Source of the DNA: Ridgeia piscesae
Lineage: Eukaryota; Annelida; Polychaeta; Sabellida; Siboglinidae
Length of the DNA: 64,000 nucleotides
NCBI GenBank assembly: GCA_025642075.2
Contig: JAODUO010000157.1
Location: 22,501-86,500 of the forward strand
Reading direction: 5' to 3'
The first letter of the stretch is position 1. Each line of letters opens with the position of its first letter. Made by a program: the position numbers and the translations under genes. Shown here in pieces: positions 1 to 13,700 of this stretch. Below the pieces are notes generated by a model that worked only from the letters and a program-made list of their open reading frames with translations, was not told the origin of the DNA and made no database searches.

Positions 1-1050
<1,050 letters not shown>

Positions 1051-3297
1051 GAAACCGTTGTCATCGAACCATGCAATGCAAGGGAAAGAGGTAGGTTAGA
1101 AACCGTTGTCATCGAGGCATGTAATGCAAGGGAAAGAGGTAGGTTAGAAACCGTTGTCATCGTCAATGCAAGGGAAAGAGGTAGGTTAGAAACCGTTGTC
1201 ATCGAGGCATGTAATGCAAGGGAAAGAGGTAGGTTAGAAACCGTTGTCATCGAGGCATGCAATGCAAGGGAAAGAGGTAGGTTAGAAACCGTTGTCATCG
1301 AGGCATGTAATGCAAGGGAAATAGGTAGGTTAGAAACCATTGTCATCGAGGCATGTAATGCAAGTGAAAGAGGTAGGTTAGAAACCGTTGTCATCGAACC
1401 ATGTAATGCAAGGGAAAGAGGTAGGTTAGAAACCGTTGTCATCGAGGCATGCAATGCAAGGGAAATAGGTAGGTTAGAAACCGTTGTCATCGAGGCATGT
1501 AATGCAAGGGAAATAGGTAGGTTAGAAACCATTGTCATCGAGGCATGCAATGCAAGGGAAAGAGGTAGGTTAGAAACCGTTGTCATCGAGGCATGTAATG
1601 CAAGGGAAAGAGGTAGGTTAGAAACCGTTGTCATCGAACCATGTAATGCAAGGGAAAAGGTAGGTTATAAACCATTGTCATCGAACCATGTAATGCAAGG
1701 GAAAGAGGTAGGTTAGAAACCGTTGTCATCGAGGCATGTAATGCAAGGGAAATAGGTAGGTTAGAAACCGTTGTCATCGAGGCATGTAATGCAAGGGAAA
1801 TAGGTAGGTTATAAACCATTGTCATCGAGGCATGTAATGCAAGGGAAAGAGGTAGGTTAGAAACCGTTGTCATCGAGGCATGTAATGCAAGGGAAAGAGG
1901 TAGGTTAGAAACCATTGTCATCGAAGCATGTAATGCAAGGGAAAGAGGTAGGTTAGAAACCGTTGTCATCGAGGCATGTAATGCAAGTGAAAGAGGTAGG
2001 TTAGAAACCATTGTCATCGAGGCATGCAATGCAAGGGAAATAGGTAGGTTAGAAACCGTTGTCATCGAGGCATGTAATGCAAGGGAAATAGGTAGGTTAG
2101 AAACCGTTGTCATCGAGGCATGTAATGCAAGGGAAATAGGTAGGTTAGAAACCATTGTCATCGAGGCATGTAATGCAAGTGAAAGAGGTAGGTTAGAAAC
2201 CATTGTCATCGAGGCATGCAATGCAAGGGAAATAGGTAGGTTAGAAACCGTTGTCATCGAGGCATGTAATGCAAGGGAAATAGGTAGGTTAGAAACCGTT
2301 GTCATCGAGGCATGTAATGCAAGGGAAATAGGTAGGTTAGAAACCATTGTCATCGAGGCATGTAATGCAAGGGAAATAGGTAGGTTAGAAACCGTTGTCA
2401 TCGAGGCATGTAATGCAAGGGAAATAGGTAGGTTAGAAACCATTGTCATCGAGGCATGTAATGCAAGGGAAAGAGGTAGGTTAGAAACCGTTGTCATCGA
2501 GGCATGTAATGCAAGTGAAAGAGGTAGGTTAGAAACCATTGTCATCGAGGCATGTAATGCAAGGGAAAAGGTAGGTTAGAAACCTTGTCATCGAGGCATG
2601 AATGCAAGGGAAATAGGTAGGTTAGAAACCGTTGTCATCGAGGCATGTAATGCAAGGGAAAGAGGTAGGTTAGAAACCGTTGTCATCGAGGCATGTAATG
2701 CAAGGGAAAGAGGTAGGTTAGAAACCATTGTCATCGAACCATGTAATGCAAGGGAAAGAGGTAGGTTAGAAACCGTTGTCATCGAGGCATGTAATGCAAG
2801 GGAAAGAGGTAGGTTAGAAACCGTTGTCATCGAGGCATGCAATGCAAGGGAAATAGGTAGGTTAGAAACCATTGTCATCGAACCATGTAATGCAAGGGAA
2901 AGAGGTAGGTTAGAAACCGTTGTCATCGAGGCATGTAATGCAAGGGAAAGAGGTAGGTTAGAAACCATTGTCATCGAGGCATGTAATGCAAGGGAAAGAG
3001 GTAGGTTAGAAACCATTGTCATCGAGGCATGCAATGCAAGGGAAATAGGTAGGTTAGAAACCGTTGTCATCGAGGCATGTAATGCAAGGGAAATAGGTAG
3101 GTTAGAAACCGTTGTCATCGAGGCATGTAATGCAAGGGAAATAGGTAGGTTAGAAACCATTGTCATCGAGGCGTGTAATGCAAGTGAAAGAGGTAGGTTA
3201 GAAACCGTTGTCATCGAGGCATGTAATGCAAGTGAAAGAGGTAGGTTAGAAACCATTGTCATCGAGGCGTGTAATGCCAGTGAAATGGGTAGGTTTG
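1051..3297. repeat. 48-bp minisatellite, about 47 copies
   Basis: The unit begins GAAACCGTTGTCATCGAGGC and ends AGGTAGGTTA; successive GAAACC starts are 48 bases apart (1051, 1099 and so on). Copies differ at a few fixed sites (CCG/CCA before TTG, TGT/TGC before AATG, GAGGC/GAACC, AGG/AGT, AGAGG/ATAGG), so variants are shuffled along the array. Because 48 is a multiple of 3, long open frames appear on both strands as 16-residue repeats. I treat these as a by-product. Two copies are shortened (near 1163 and 1655). Confidence 0.97.
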
Positions 3298-3950
3298 ATT
3301 TGTTTCCGGAAAGCTGTTGTTACAAAACAAAACAAAAAACAGTGTAATGTTAATTTTCGTTGTATTCAATCATGACAAACGAGTCCGGTAAACCGATATG
3401 TATTAGGCTAACCAACCTTAGACGGCGAGTGATCGTCCGAGCTGAATATAATATTTGTCTTGTAATGTTTATTCAGCGATTCTCTTGGCTCGTACAGCCA
3501 CGACTACAAGCAACAGATACGGACCATTAATTATGACTTAAGGTACATCGCAAGTGCTTGGTAATAATGCCTGGTTGGCATGGTTTAATCAATTAGCGTC
3601 ATTGATATTCACGACAAAGATTCTTTTATGTTACCGCATTAATAAGAAGAAGAACAGGCGTGAAACATATATTGTGGATTGTCGAACATGTTTTATTGTT
3701 TTAAAGAGAGCATTTGGAACACGAGGTCTGCGCTGCACGACTCTCAAAATAGTTGTATACATTGCTAAGCTGACCCTACCTTGTAGCAGATGAAATCATC
3801 TTGGTACGCTGTTTTCCCTTCCATTGGTAATTTCGAGGGTTTGTATCGTTTCGGCAGGAACGGTATTGTGGGGCTGATATGTCCCCTTCGTTTGTTGTAG
3901 CGCTGAGTGTACAGATGGTTAGTGGTACTGTTTGATAACCTATGAACAAT
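3298..3950. other. Unique sequence, no gene recognised
   Basis: Non-repetitive sequence of mixed composition between the 48-bp array and the CA tract. Short open frames (for example 3554-3793, +) have no recognisable domain or good splice sites. Confidence 0.5.
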
Positions 3951-4349
<399 letters not shown>

Positions 4350-4383
4350 CAAGCACACCCGCACACATTTAAATAATATCATA

Positions 4384-4385
<2 letters not shown>

Positions 4386-4457
<72 letters not shown>
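4386..4457. repeat. (TA)n microsatellite
   Basis: Uninterrupted TA dinucleotides. Confidence 0.97.
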
Positions 4458-4461
<4 letters not shown>

Positions 4462-4968
4462 CAGCTCGCATCACATAACATTATTATCCACATTCACGTC
4501 CACTTACGTCGTCATACTCGCTGCGGTCTGCGTATATGCTCGTGAAGTCCGTCAGTTTGGAGATACCCCACACTTTATGGCAGTCCCCCACTCTGTCAAA
4601 CAAAGGATTACTGTGGCGAGGCGGTCTACCATCTGTATTAATTCACCAACTTTGATACATTCTCTATACCGGCGTTTATTCGCTTCTATCTCTGTCTATC
4701 CGATTCATTGCCTCTGATATGTCGGTTACCGACGTTGTTCAGAAAACATGACATTCATCTCTGTGAGTGTGTATTTGAAACGTACCACGTTTCAAGGATG
4801 TCGTTCTCCAACATGAGCTGATTGTTGCATGTAGTTCAGCAGCCAAGGGGTGTAACCCCTTTTTGGCTGATATAGTTTTATCTTTGTCGATTACTCATTA
4901 CTAGCACGTATGTAATTATATACAGGTGCGTGTGGAGTGATCTCTCTTTGGATCTGGATAATGTAGTG

Positions 4969-4970
<2 letters not shown>
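4458..4970. other. Unique sequence, no gene recognised
   Basis: No coding signature, repeat or structured element that I can name. Confidence 0.5.
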
Positions 4971-5024
<54 letters not shown>

Positions 5025-5121
5025 TGTATATTTATTATATATATATTGTTTGTATATATATATATAATTATATATATATATAATATATATATATATATTG
5101 TATATATATAAATATATATAC

Positions 5122-5181
<60 letters not shown>
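4971..5181. repeat. (TA)n / (TG)n compound microsatellite
   Basis: TA tracts with TTTA and TTGTA interruptions, ending in a short TG run (5167-5181). Confidence 0.95.
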
Positions 5182-5183
<2 letters not shown>

Positions 5184-6212
5184 TGCCGATATCTCGTTTT
5201 ATTTATGTGATTTCACATTAATGATGGTGGAATCGAATTCCCCATGTTTGAAAACATATAAAACGACATTTTACTTATGCCTCTATGTTGTCTGGTTGTA
5301 AAGATATAAAACAGTTGGCGCCTTGGCGGCCATTTTGAATTTTCACACCCACCTGGATATCATTACAGAGGTGGGTAATCAGCAAAGAAAAAACGGGTTA
5401 GGTAAAAAAATGCCCTTTGGCTGCTGGACTAACGGTGACTATTGTCAATTCGTACACAGCTGTGTAGTGTTATCAATAGGTACTTATTCATACAGCCGAG
5501 TGAACAGGCGATCATTGAATGAACATACTTGGTTACATTCGTCAGCAAGAGGATTCAAAACAGGAATTTTTCTGAACGGGATTTGGATGCCCTAAGCCTT
5601 CGGGACGTCGTTAGCAAGCTGCGTATGAACACTACCTACCCACACTTGCACGGTGGCGTTGGCACTTTACATGGGAGTGGCTTTAAGACCACCATCTCGA
5701 TCGCAGAAACGACGAGTTTGGCCGGATCTCTTCGGAGCAACGTTTCACCCAAATGTATCTGTAAACTCAGGCCAACAATGACGTGACGTATGAATCACAG
5801 TCGTAACGTAATTTGCGGGAATGGCTGACATAATTCTTACGGTTTCGGAAAGATGGGGATGGATGGAGCATTGACTTGTTCGGAGTTCGCCAGTGACTGC
5901 GCATGCGCGAACCTGGAATTGTGAGAAAGCATACTTTTTTAGATTTGTATTATTTTATTTTCTGGTTGCCGACTTGTAAATAAAATATATTCGTTGTACG
6001 TATTGTATTTTATTGACCGGAAGCATTGCAATTGTTCGTGTTAGTATTTGGTTAAATTTAATTAATTTCTTTTTGTGTAGAAACACATACGTTTTGCCAG
6101 GATAATTTGCGTAGAGTCAATATGAAACAATCTCCAAACTGGTCAAAATATTTCACGTTTTCAGAGATAAACCCAATTATATACCGTATATACCAACATT
6201 TTTCCATGATGA

Positions 6213-6218
<6 letters not shown>
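5182..6218. other. Unique sequence, no gene recognised
   Basis: About 1 kb with short open frames (5323-5595 and 5529-5786, +) that do not resemble a known family and overlap each other. A CpG-containing patch lies at about 5780-5920. No gene can be supported. Confidence 0.45.

Positions 6219-6281
<63 letters not shown>
6219..6281. repeat. (TA)n microsatellite
   Basis: Uninterrupted TA dinucleotides. Confidence 0.97.
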
Positions 6282-6284
<3 letters not shown>

Positions 6285-6539
6285 ATAACTATAAAATATG
6301 TAGATATATTCTAGGACATGTTTTTTCCTAATTTTTGGGGTATACCATATATTGAGATGTTTGTTTCCTGAATTTCATTGCTGTATACCAAATAGAATTT
6401 CAATGCTGTATGCCAAAATTGAACAATAGATAACACACACGTTCTGTCATCAAAGAAAACAAAAACGGAGCTTTCATAATGGTATTCCAATGTTACTCTA
6501 AGTCATGCAAATGTCCCAAACAGTTCAACTTCCAGCAGA

Positions 6540-7570
6540 AACAACTGCCACTAGCTGGTGTGTGACCCACGTGATCCAATCACAGCCTCGTAATGGCGTC
6601 TCATGCTTCCAATGAGTCTCTGGATGGCTGCCATCTCAAGATTGTTCCACTCTTCAGTGAGGGCATTTCCCAGTGCCACGAGAGTTCTTTTGGACGGGAC
6701 TTCGCAAAATCGCCACTTGTAACATGTTCCAAACATGCTCGATCGGGTTGAGATCAGGTGAGCGTGCTGGCCAGTCCACATGGATGATGGTCTCGTGCTG
6801 GAAATAAGCCTCAGCCTCCCTGGTACGATGAGGCCGAGCGTTGTCTTCCATGAGGATGAACTGGGATCCGGTGTAGACATCCAGTGGGTCATCCCTGTAG
6901 CGTACGCCGGTCATCATGCCTCTCATCCCGATGTGGAGATATGTTCTTCCACCTCTGGTGATACCAGCCCGCACCATGATGGAGCCTCCACCAACGCGGT
7001 CATGTGCGGAGATGTTGGCATCTTGAAATCGCTTACCACATCTTCTCCATACTTTAGCAAGTCGATCTGTAAAGTCAAGAGAGTACCTTTATTCATCGCT
7101 GAAGAGTACAGGATCCCAATCGTTATCAATGAAGTTGCTGTGATCTTGTGCCCTATTTGGACGCACGTGTTTGTGAAGTCGGGTCAAGGAGATGCGAATG
7201 CATGCTTTCCTAGACCGAAGACCACTCTGCCGAAGACGATTTACGAACTGTTTGAATGGAAATGTTAACGCCAACAGCATCCCCGAACTCATTTCGTAGA
7301 GTAGTCGCATTCACGAAGGGATGACGTCGATGTGCACCACAAGAAATCGGTCCTCTCTTGGCGTGGTTGCTCGTTGTCGACCACCAGCATGGCGCTGGGT
7401 AAATGAACCATACGTCTGGAAACGGTTCCATGCTCTGGCTTTAACCCTCTTTGATTCACGCCAAAGACGTTGTCAACCCTACGCTGTGAAGACCCACATT
7501 CCAGCATGTCCATAGCCCTGGCCAATTCGTCGGTGGTCAATCGACTACGTTGACGTTGAGGAGGCATTGA
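6540..7570 (-). pseudogene. Tc1/mariner transposase remnant (DD34E)
   Basis: Read on the minus strand this is a decayed Tc1-type cut-and-paste transposase. An N-terminal helix-turn-helix-like segment (TTDELARAMDMLECGSSQRR, near 7535-7476) is followed by VLFSDE (about 7094), which holds the first catalytic Asp. After a frame shift come a GSIMV block, then ILMEDNARPH (second Asp at about 6845) and SPDLNPIEHVWN. There are 34 residues between the second Asp and the Glu of NPIE, as expected for DD34E Tc1 elements. The frame is broken at least twice (after VLFSDE and in the N-terminal part), so no functional transposase is encoded. Terminal inverted repeats could not be placed with confidence; candidate ends lie near 6340-6430 and 7740-7810. 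Confidence 0.85.
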
Positions 7571-7810
7571 GGACCTCAAATGCGGTAAAAATGTTCTTGA
7601 AACTGACGCTAACCTTTCACTAACATGTATACGACGACACTATCTCAGCAAGTCAGTACAGAGGTTGTCAAGTTGCAAGTGCATACCGTGACCTCAAAGG
7701 CGCTTGGTGATCAGTCAAGCGTGTGATTGCGACCTTAGTGGGACTACCCATTTAGTGTAAATAGATATATTTCAATATGGGGTCATTGAACAATTTTAGC
7801 CAACAAACAA

Positions 7811-8196
7811 GTGTATGATCATTAGCAAGTTTTAAGTAGTATATAGAGAGTATTGAATAGGGTTGTAATAGTGTTGAAATAGGAAGTGTTAGGATGTGTC
7901 AATTTACAAACGTATGCAAAGGAGTGGGCGCAAGTAGCTGGTGAACGTAAAAATAAAAGTCGGAAGATGATCAGTCCAAAGACGAAATATAGTGCTGTGG
8001 CCAACGACGCACAAATCTGTCAACAGCAGTCAGATAGAGAACTACGTTTACCTGGGACTGCGACACAGCAACAAAGAAAATCAACAAAGACAATTATTTT
8101 CAACGAAGAATTGCGGTCGGTTGGACAATATTCACAAGCACCGCGAAATATGTTGGGTAAGTTCAAAACCTGTTTGAAGAGACACGTCTACAACTC

Positions 8197-8198
<2 letters not shown>
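7811..8198. other. Unrecognised open stretch next to a TA tract
   Basis: An open plus-strand frame (7886 into the TA tract at 8199) encodes a polar, Gln/Lys-rich peptide of about 105 residues before the repeat. It has no clear acceptor and no family I recognise. It could be an exon, a transposon fragment or chance. Confidence 0.2.

Positions 8199-8252
<54 letters not shown>
8199..8252. repeat. (TA)n microsatellite
   Basis: Uninterrupted TA dinucleotides. Confidence 0.97.
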
Positions 8253-8254
<2 letters not shown>

Positions 8255-9131
8255 AACAGTGGCATACGGATACGGGGCCAATCCATGGGCACTCACAAGC
8301 CAGGGGAAGAACAAGCGACCAGACCCACAAACTAAGTTGGAAAGAAGTATATCACCGTCTGGAAATATTACGAATGGGACCGACATAGCTAGAGGACAAC
8401 CAATGAGACGACAGGAACCAGACGAGTACTAAAAGTGCTTTCATTATCTGGCGCCAGAGACGCGGATCTGAAAACAACAAAATGTTGCTTGTTTGTTTGA
8501 CTTATGTGTATGTTATGTGTATGTGAACTGTACGTGCTTTGTTTGATTTGCGGAGGAAGCTGAAAGTTAACGCGCGTAATTAAGACAGCAATTGTGATTA
8601 TATGTACATATGCGTGTAAAGATGGAATTGAACATATGAATAATATTGCTTTCTAGAGATGTGCACAATATGCTATTATATATACATAGACTACATTGTC
8701 TACAAGTTGTGATAGTATTGATAAGTATAGCACATCTATCTCCCCCCATTTCCATGTATATGTTATTGTATATTGAGTGAACATTTCTTGGTATCGTCCA
8801 CTTGGAAATAAACGTAATTCATTCGTTCATTTATTTATGCTCTTAATTATGAGGTGTCATTGATCCATACCTCAGTCAGAGCTATTAGACAGGAGCTGGG
8901 CACTCCCCGGCCCTCCCCCTCCGATGGAACTAAACGCGCATAGATCTCGCTCAATCTCGGATGTATCGTCGTTTAGTACGTACGGTATTGAAGAGCCCCA
9001 GCTCGGATGATTAGCTCTGCTTCAGTCTTCGGCATAGTCTCGGTTAACCGACTGTCGGTCGGCGGCGTAACTACGCCGAGAAGACAGTCGATCTGGTAAT
9101 TTTGCCGGCTTTGTAATATTATCCGCATGAT
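8253..9131. other. Unique sequence, no gene recognised
   Basis: No coding signature. Around 9048-9095 the sequence GACTGTCGGTCGGCGGCG can fold back on the nearby CGCCGAGAAGACAGTC. Confidence 0.45.
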
Positions 9132-9425
9132 CTAAACAATGCTGCCCCCTCATGGATACTGGTTAATCCTGCCGTAATTTATATTTTATAAACAACTCCA
9201 AAATTGTATTTCTATTTATTTCGTGTTAATATAAGTTTAATTTTGAATAGTTTTTATAATACAGCATTATTTGATAAAAAGGTATCCTTATTTAATGTGT
9301 ATGCTGTCCGTGTGGGGCTAAACAATGCTGTTACCTCACGGATACTGGTTAATCCTGCCGTAATTCTTATTTTATAAATAACTGTAAATTTGAATTTTTG
9401 GTTATTTTTGTATTAATGTAACTAA
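9132..9425. repeat. Direct repeat pair, about 110 bp each
   Basis: Two similar blocks (about 9132-9245 and 9318-9425) both contain TAAACAATGCTG, then GGATACTGGTTAATCCTGCC and GTAATT, followed by TTTTATAAA. They are spaced about 186 bases apart. The identity of the element is unknown. Confidence 0.75.
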
Positions 9426-9889
9426 TGCAGAGCATTAGTTTCCCAGGCAGAGGTGAGCCTGGGTAACCGAGGCTATCTTTGGCAGACCATTTTGTGGTGG
9501 CGCCACATCGCGGACACTAGATAACCAAAGTTACATGCGCTTAGTTCGCGACATAGCACCCAGAGGGCCGTGTATCTGGTATAAAACAAATGGGCGCGGA
9601 ATATGCAGTCAAAACGAGCATTATACAAACCGGCAAGCCAACAAGTTGGAACCAGGGAGAAAAGGTGCTGGTCGAATATGTAGAACGGCATAACTGTCAA
9701 GAATTACCATAGTTACATATTATGTTGTAACAATTATGTTCGCGATAATTGGGGGTAACCGGTCCTGACTTCTCTGAACGAATACCCCCGCGCGACCAGT
9801 TGTGACATGTACTCACTCTGCTCTGTGAGTCTGTAGTCAATGCAGACCCAGGCAGATACATACTCGCTCCTTGCCTACTGACTAATGCG

Positions 9890-10440
9890 CGAGGACGACC
9901 TTTCACACTTTCCGACCTAACCATGAAAACGAAACACAAACAGCCAAACTTCTCACATATCTTATTACTTATATACTTATACACCCACTAGGTTACAAAT
10001 AGGCCTGATTGAAATTCGAGTAACGATTAAGATTCACCAAACTCAACATAATCTGAAGTGGCTACGCGTAGCTCAGCGATTACCGTAACATCGGTATGTT
10101 ATCGTGGTTTCGCTACACAAATGAGCTTAAAAAATTCTGGTTTTATCCTAGCCCTAAAGTTAACTAACCCTAACCTAAGCTAATCCTAACTGACCCTGAA
10201 CTTTGCCTAAACTCTAACACTAACCTTTTAACCCTACACTGCTAACTATTGACGCCTCAGCATGATACTGAAATTTCAGTAACCATAGAACTATGCATAG
10301 CCACCATCAATGATGTCAAGTTTGTGCGAGTTTGTTTTGTGAATGTTATGTGTTTCTGTGGCTGATGTGATTTTATTTTGTAACCTAGTGTGTATAATTA
10401 AGATATGAGAGAAATACTATCAAATCCTCCCATCAATGCT
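9890..10440. mobile_element. Long-TIR DNA element remnant, copy 1
   Basis: The left side contains CTCACATATCTTATTACTTA and CACTAGGTTACAAATA. The right side near 10380-10415 contains the inverse (TTTTGTAACCTAGTGTGTAT, AAGATATGAGAG). The interior has degenerate AACCCTAA-type sequence (10140-10250). It is related to the larger copy at 12748-14247. It has no coding capacity and is probably a non-autonomous element. Confidence 0.55.
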
Positions 10441-10697
10441 AGGGTTTCCACATAATAAACTGGATGAAATGTCACTCCATGTTCACTTGTTCTGAGCTGT
10501 AAACATTTGATTAATTAATATTTAAACTTTATTATGTAGTACTCATGCTGAGAATATACTCATATACAGCTTTGTTTCCACAGAGTTTGAGTATACAGCT
10601 GTATTGCTAAATCTTCCGTCATCAATGTACCCATACTCTTGAAAATATTCTCGACCCCAGTGTGATCTGTGTCATCACAATGTGGCATATGTTTCAG

Positions 10698-10786
10698 GAA
10701 GCCGCTGGCTCAAGGTCGCTTGTTCCTCCAGAAAGGACCAACCGTTTTCAGCAGTGACATCGAACTTGAAAAGCCAAGTGATCATG
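10698..10786 (+). CDS. Unrecognised gene, exon a
   Basis: Acceptor ATGTTTCAG/G and donor CATG/GTAAAA. Enters with one base completing a codon and leaves one base. Reads KPLAQGRLFLQKGPTVFSSD and continues acidic. Not the first exon of the gene. Confidence 0.5.
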
Positions 10787-13700
10787 GTAAAATGAACGTT
10801 TGAACTTCCCAGTAAACATGTGTCGCATTATACTGCTGTGCTACTAGTCTGGAAATATAATGGAAGTATAATAATTGTAAAAATTATCTGTCCTGTATTT
10901 CAAACGGGGTAGACTGCTGCAATATTTTAACTACTGCAGTGACAAGATGTAAACTGTGATGTTGTGACCGTGCGTCATCCATAAAGCGACATAAAGACAT
11001 TTTAATTCTGCCTTCATTTTTAAAATTACTTTTTTAGATTACTGTCTTAACTGTTTATATTTTTATTTGTTTATTTATAGATTTTTTAGTCACATGTTTA
11101 AGTAATTATTTATATTTATATCTACTACATGTACATGTACATGTAAAACACCTTGAATGTGGGTAATATTAAGTAGACTTGGTGCTATATAAGTATATTT
11201 ATTTATTTATTATTTGTGCATACATGAGCAGAATTGCAGATATATGTTTAGTGATGTAGACCGGTACTCCACAAATTCTTACAACGACAACAAACAACTT
11301 TTTCTATACGTTCATTTGTTCACTGACCCATCTCTGAGCAGTGAACAGGTCAGTGCTACATAAGAACCTCTGTCTTCATTTCTACAGACCTGCATCCAGA
11401 AATACCTGGTAACAGGGAGCAGAGTGTCACCCTTCTGACATCACCCTGCCAGGGGTCAAGACATTTAGGGCCTAGAGGTGGTGATACAGGGCCCCAGGCT
11501 GGGAGGAAGAAATTGACCACCCAGAGCAGTGAGACCTCTCTCAAGGATGTTCCCCGACAGTAAGTGGGACAATCTGCATGTGACACTCTTTGTCAAGTTA
11601 AACAAAATCCCTCCTCAATTTAACACATTTTTAAGGACGAGATTGCCACAGCGGAAATCACAGATGGCTCATGGACAAGTAAGTAGAAATTTGAGTAAGT
11701 AAGGTTCCCGTAAAGTGCTTACAGCTTGCGCAAAGATAGCATAGTAGCCATATTTGTTTAATTGATTGATGACAAATATATGAGTGTGATATGTTACCAT
11801 CTTTGTCCTATTCCTATGTTGCAAGGTAGTTAGTTAAGACGTAATCATTCCTGACTGAACCATCAGTATATATTGGCATCATTTACAGTTCAAATAACAC
11901 TGCTTGCATGTTTTGATTTTGAATTAAGATATGTCTGACGAAAAACACATTTGGGATACACAATCATAAGATATTTGTATAATATATGTTTGCACTGTGA
12001 CCTTACTGGATATTGGCACCTTTGTATAATTTCGTAGCAAAAATTAGTGCCTATGAAATAAGAGGTTACTGTTAGAATGAAGCTGTGCTGTGTTTTAGAG
12101 GAATATATTGTGTTTTTAGTGAGACCCCACAAGCGTCCTTCACAGATTCTCCTAAGGTGGCACGGCCGTCTCACTCCCTCGAGTTGTCTGACAGTGACAG
12201 TGACATAGCACACAGGGTAAGTATCTTCACGCCATTGTTCACCCTCACCAAGGGCATAGTGGGAGAGTGTCGAACTTTCATTTAAAAGATATCAGTTTTA
12301 GATCCCATACATGCCATTTTGAACCTCATTCACTCCGTGTTCTTCTGGTTATTTGGCTTTGTGAATGAGTACCTGGCTGTAGACCGTGGTGGATATTTGT
12401 GTATGTATGAATAGTTTTTGCATAGTAGTTGTTGTGTGGCTGAATTCTGTCCAGAGAAATTGAGATGTCAGCCATTAGTGAAATGTAAATGAGCACTAAT
12501 TACAAGGAGAAAGAATCTGATAGCTGAGAAAGGATTGTATTTTTAAAGATAAACTATATAGAAAATCAACAACTGTGCCAAGGGAATGGAAACATTATTA
12601 ATATGTTGAAATGATGTACTTTTTAAATAGAAGAATAATATAATTACCAATTTCACGATGTCGTGTCACTCGTGACCTTACGTGAGGGTTTCGAAAGGAG
12701 AACTTAGTGAGTTCGTCATCATGCATCTACACGTTTGGTGAGTGAAATAAGGATGGGACGAATCTGGAATTTCATTCGAATTGAATATCTTTGAAATTTC
12801 GAATCGAATACGAATATTCAATGGCTTCGAATTCTGAACCGTGTGGAGATATCTTGCTGAGACGCTGCGTCGGCATCATGCCATACGCATCGATCTTTTT
12901 GTTTACTTTCTCACCTAATCATGAAAAAGACTTACGATAGCCGCCAAAATTATCCTCACATATCTTATGTACATAAACACCCACTGGATTACAAAATAAA
13001 ATAATTTACATTCCTGCAAAGAATAAAATTAGGAAAACCAACTCGTGCAAAATTCAACATGATCTATTTCTGCTACGCAGAGCTCAGTAACATTGGTAAT
13101 TTAACACAGGCGTTGCTAAATAAAATAATGATCTTCACAAATTCCGGTTCTATGCTAACCCTAAAGTAACCATAGCCCTAACAAGCTGAAGCTAACTTCA
13201 ACTAATCCTAAACTTACCTAAAACCCTAACCTAAACCTTAATCCGATACTGTTAACAAAAGACCCCTCAACATATTACATTACAACAGCAAACGGACGGC
13301 ATACATTGCCCTTGTGCGCGCTGTCTTAGAATACGGAGCCATAGTGTGGGACCCATACCATCGGGGGACATAGACAAATTAGAACAAATTCAACACCGTG
13401 CAGCTCGCTTCATCACTGGAGACTACCGCTCTAGACACCCAGGATCTGTCACAACCATGCTCACCAACCTTAACCTCGACACATTAGACAATAGACGACG
13501 CGACCAAAGACTAAAATTTATGTACAGAACTGTTAGAGGATCTATCCCAGCCCTCCCCACTGAAAAATTCTTCCACCACAAAAAACAAACAAAAGACACA
13601 TAAAGCCTAAACATTTCCCGACCATGTATCCTCCAATTTTTTCCAATAACTAACAACCAACAACACCAGATGTTTTATAGTACCCACAGCCCACATGAAC

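Noticed and set aside
8440..8470. LTR retrotransposon primer-binding site (TGGCGCC)
   Set aside because: No LTR pair or gag/pol frames nearby.
10140..10250. Interstitial telomere (CCCTAA-like)
   Set aside because: Degenerate and also present in a second transposon copy at 13150-13260, so part of the element.
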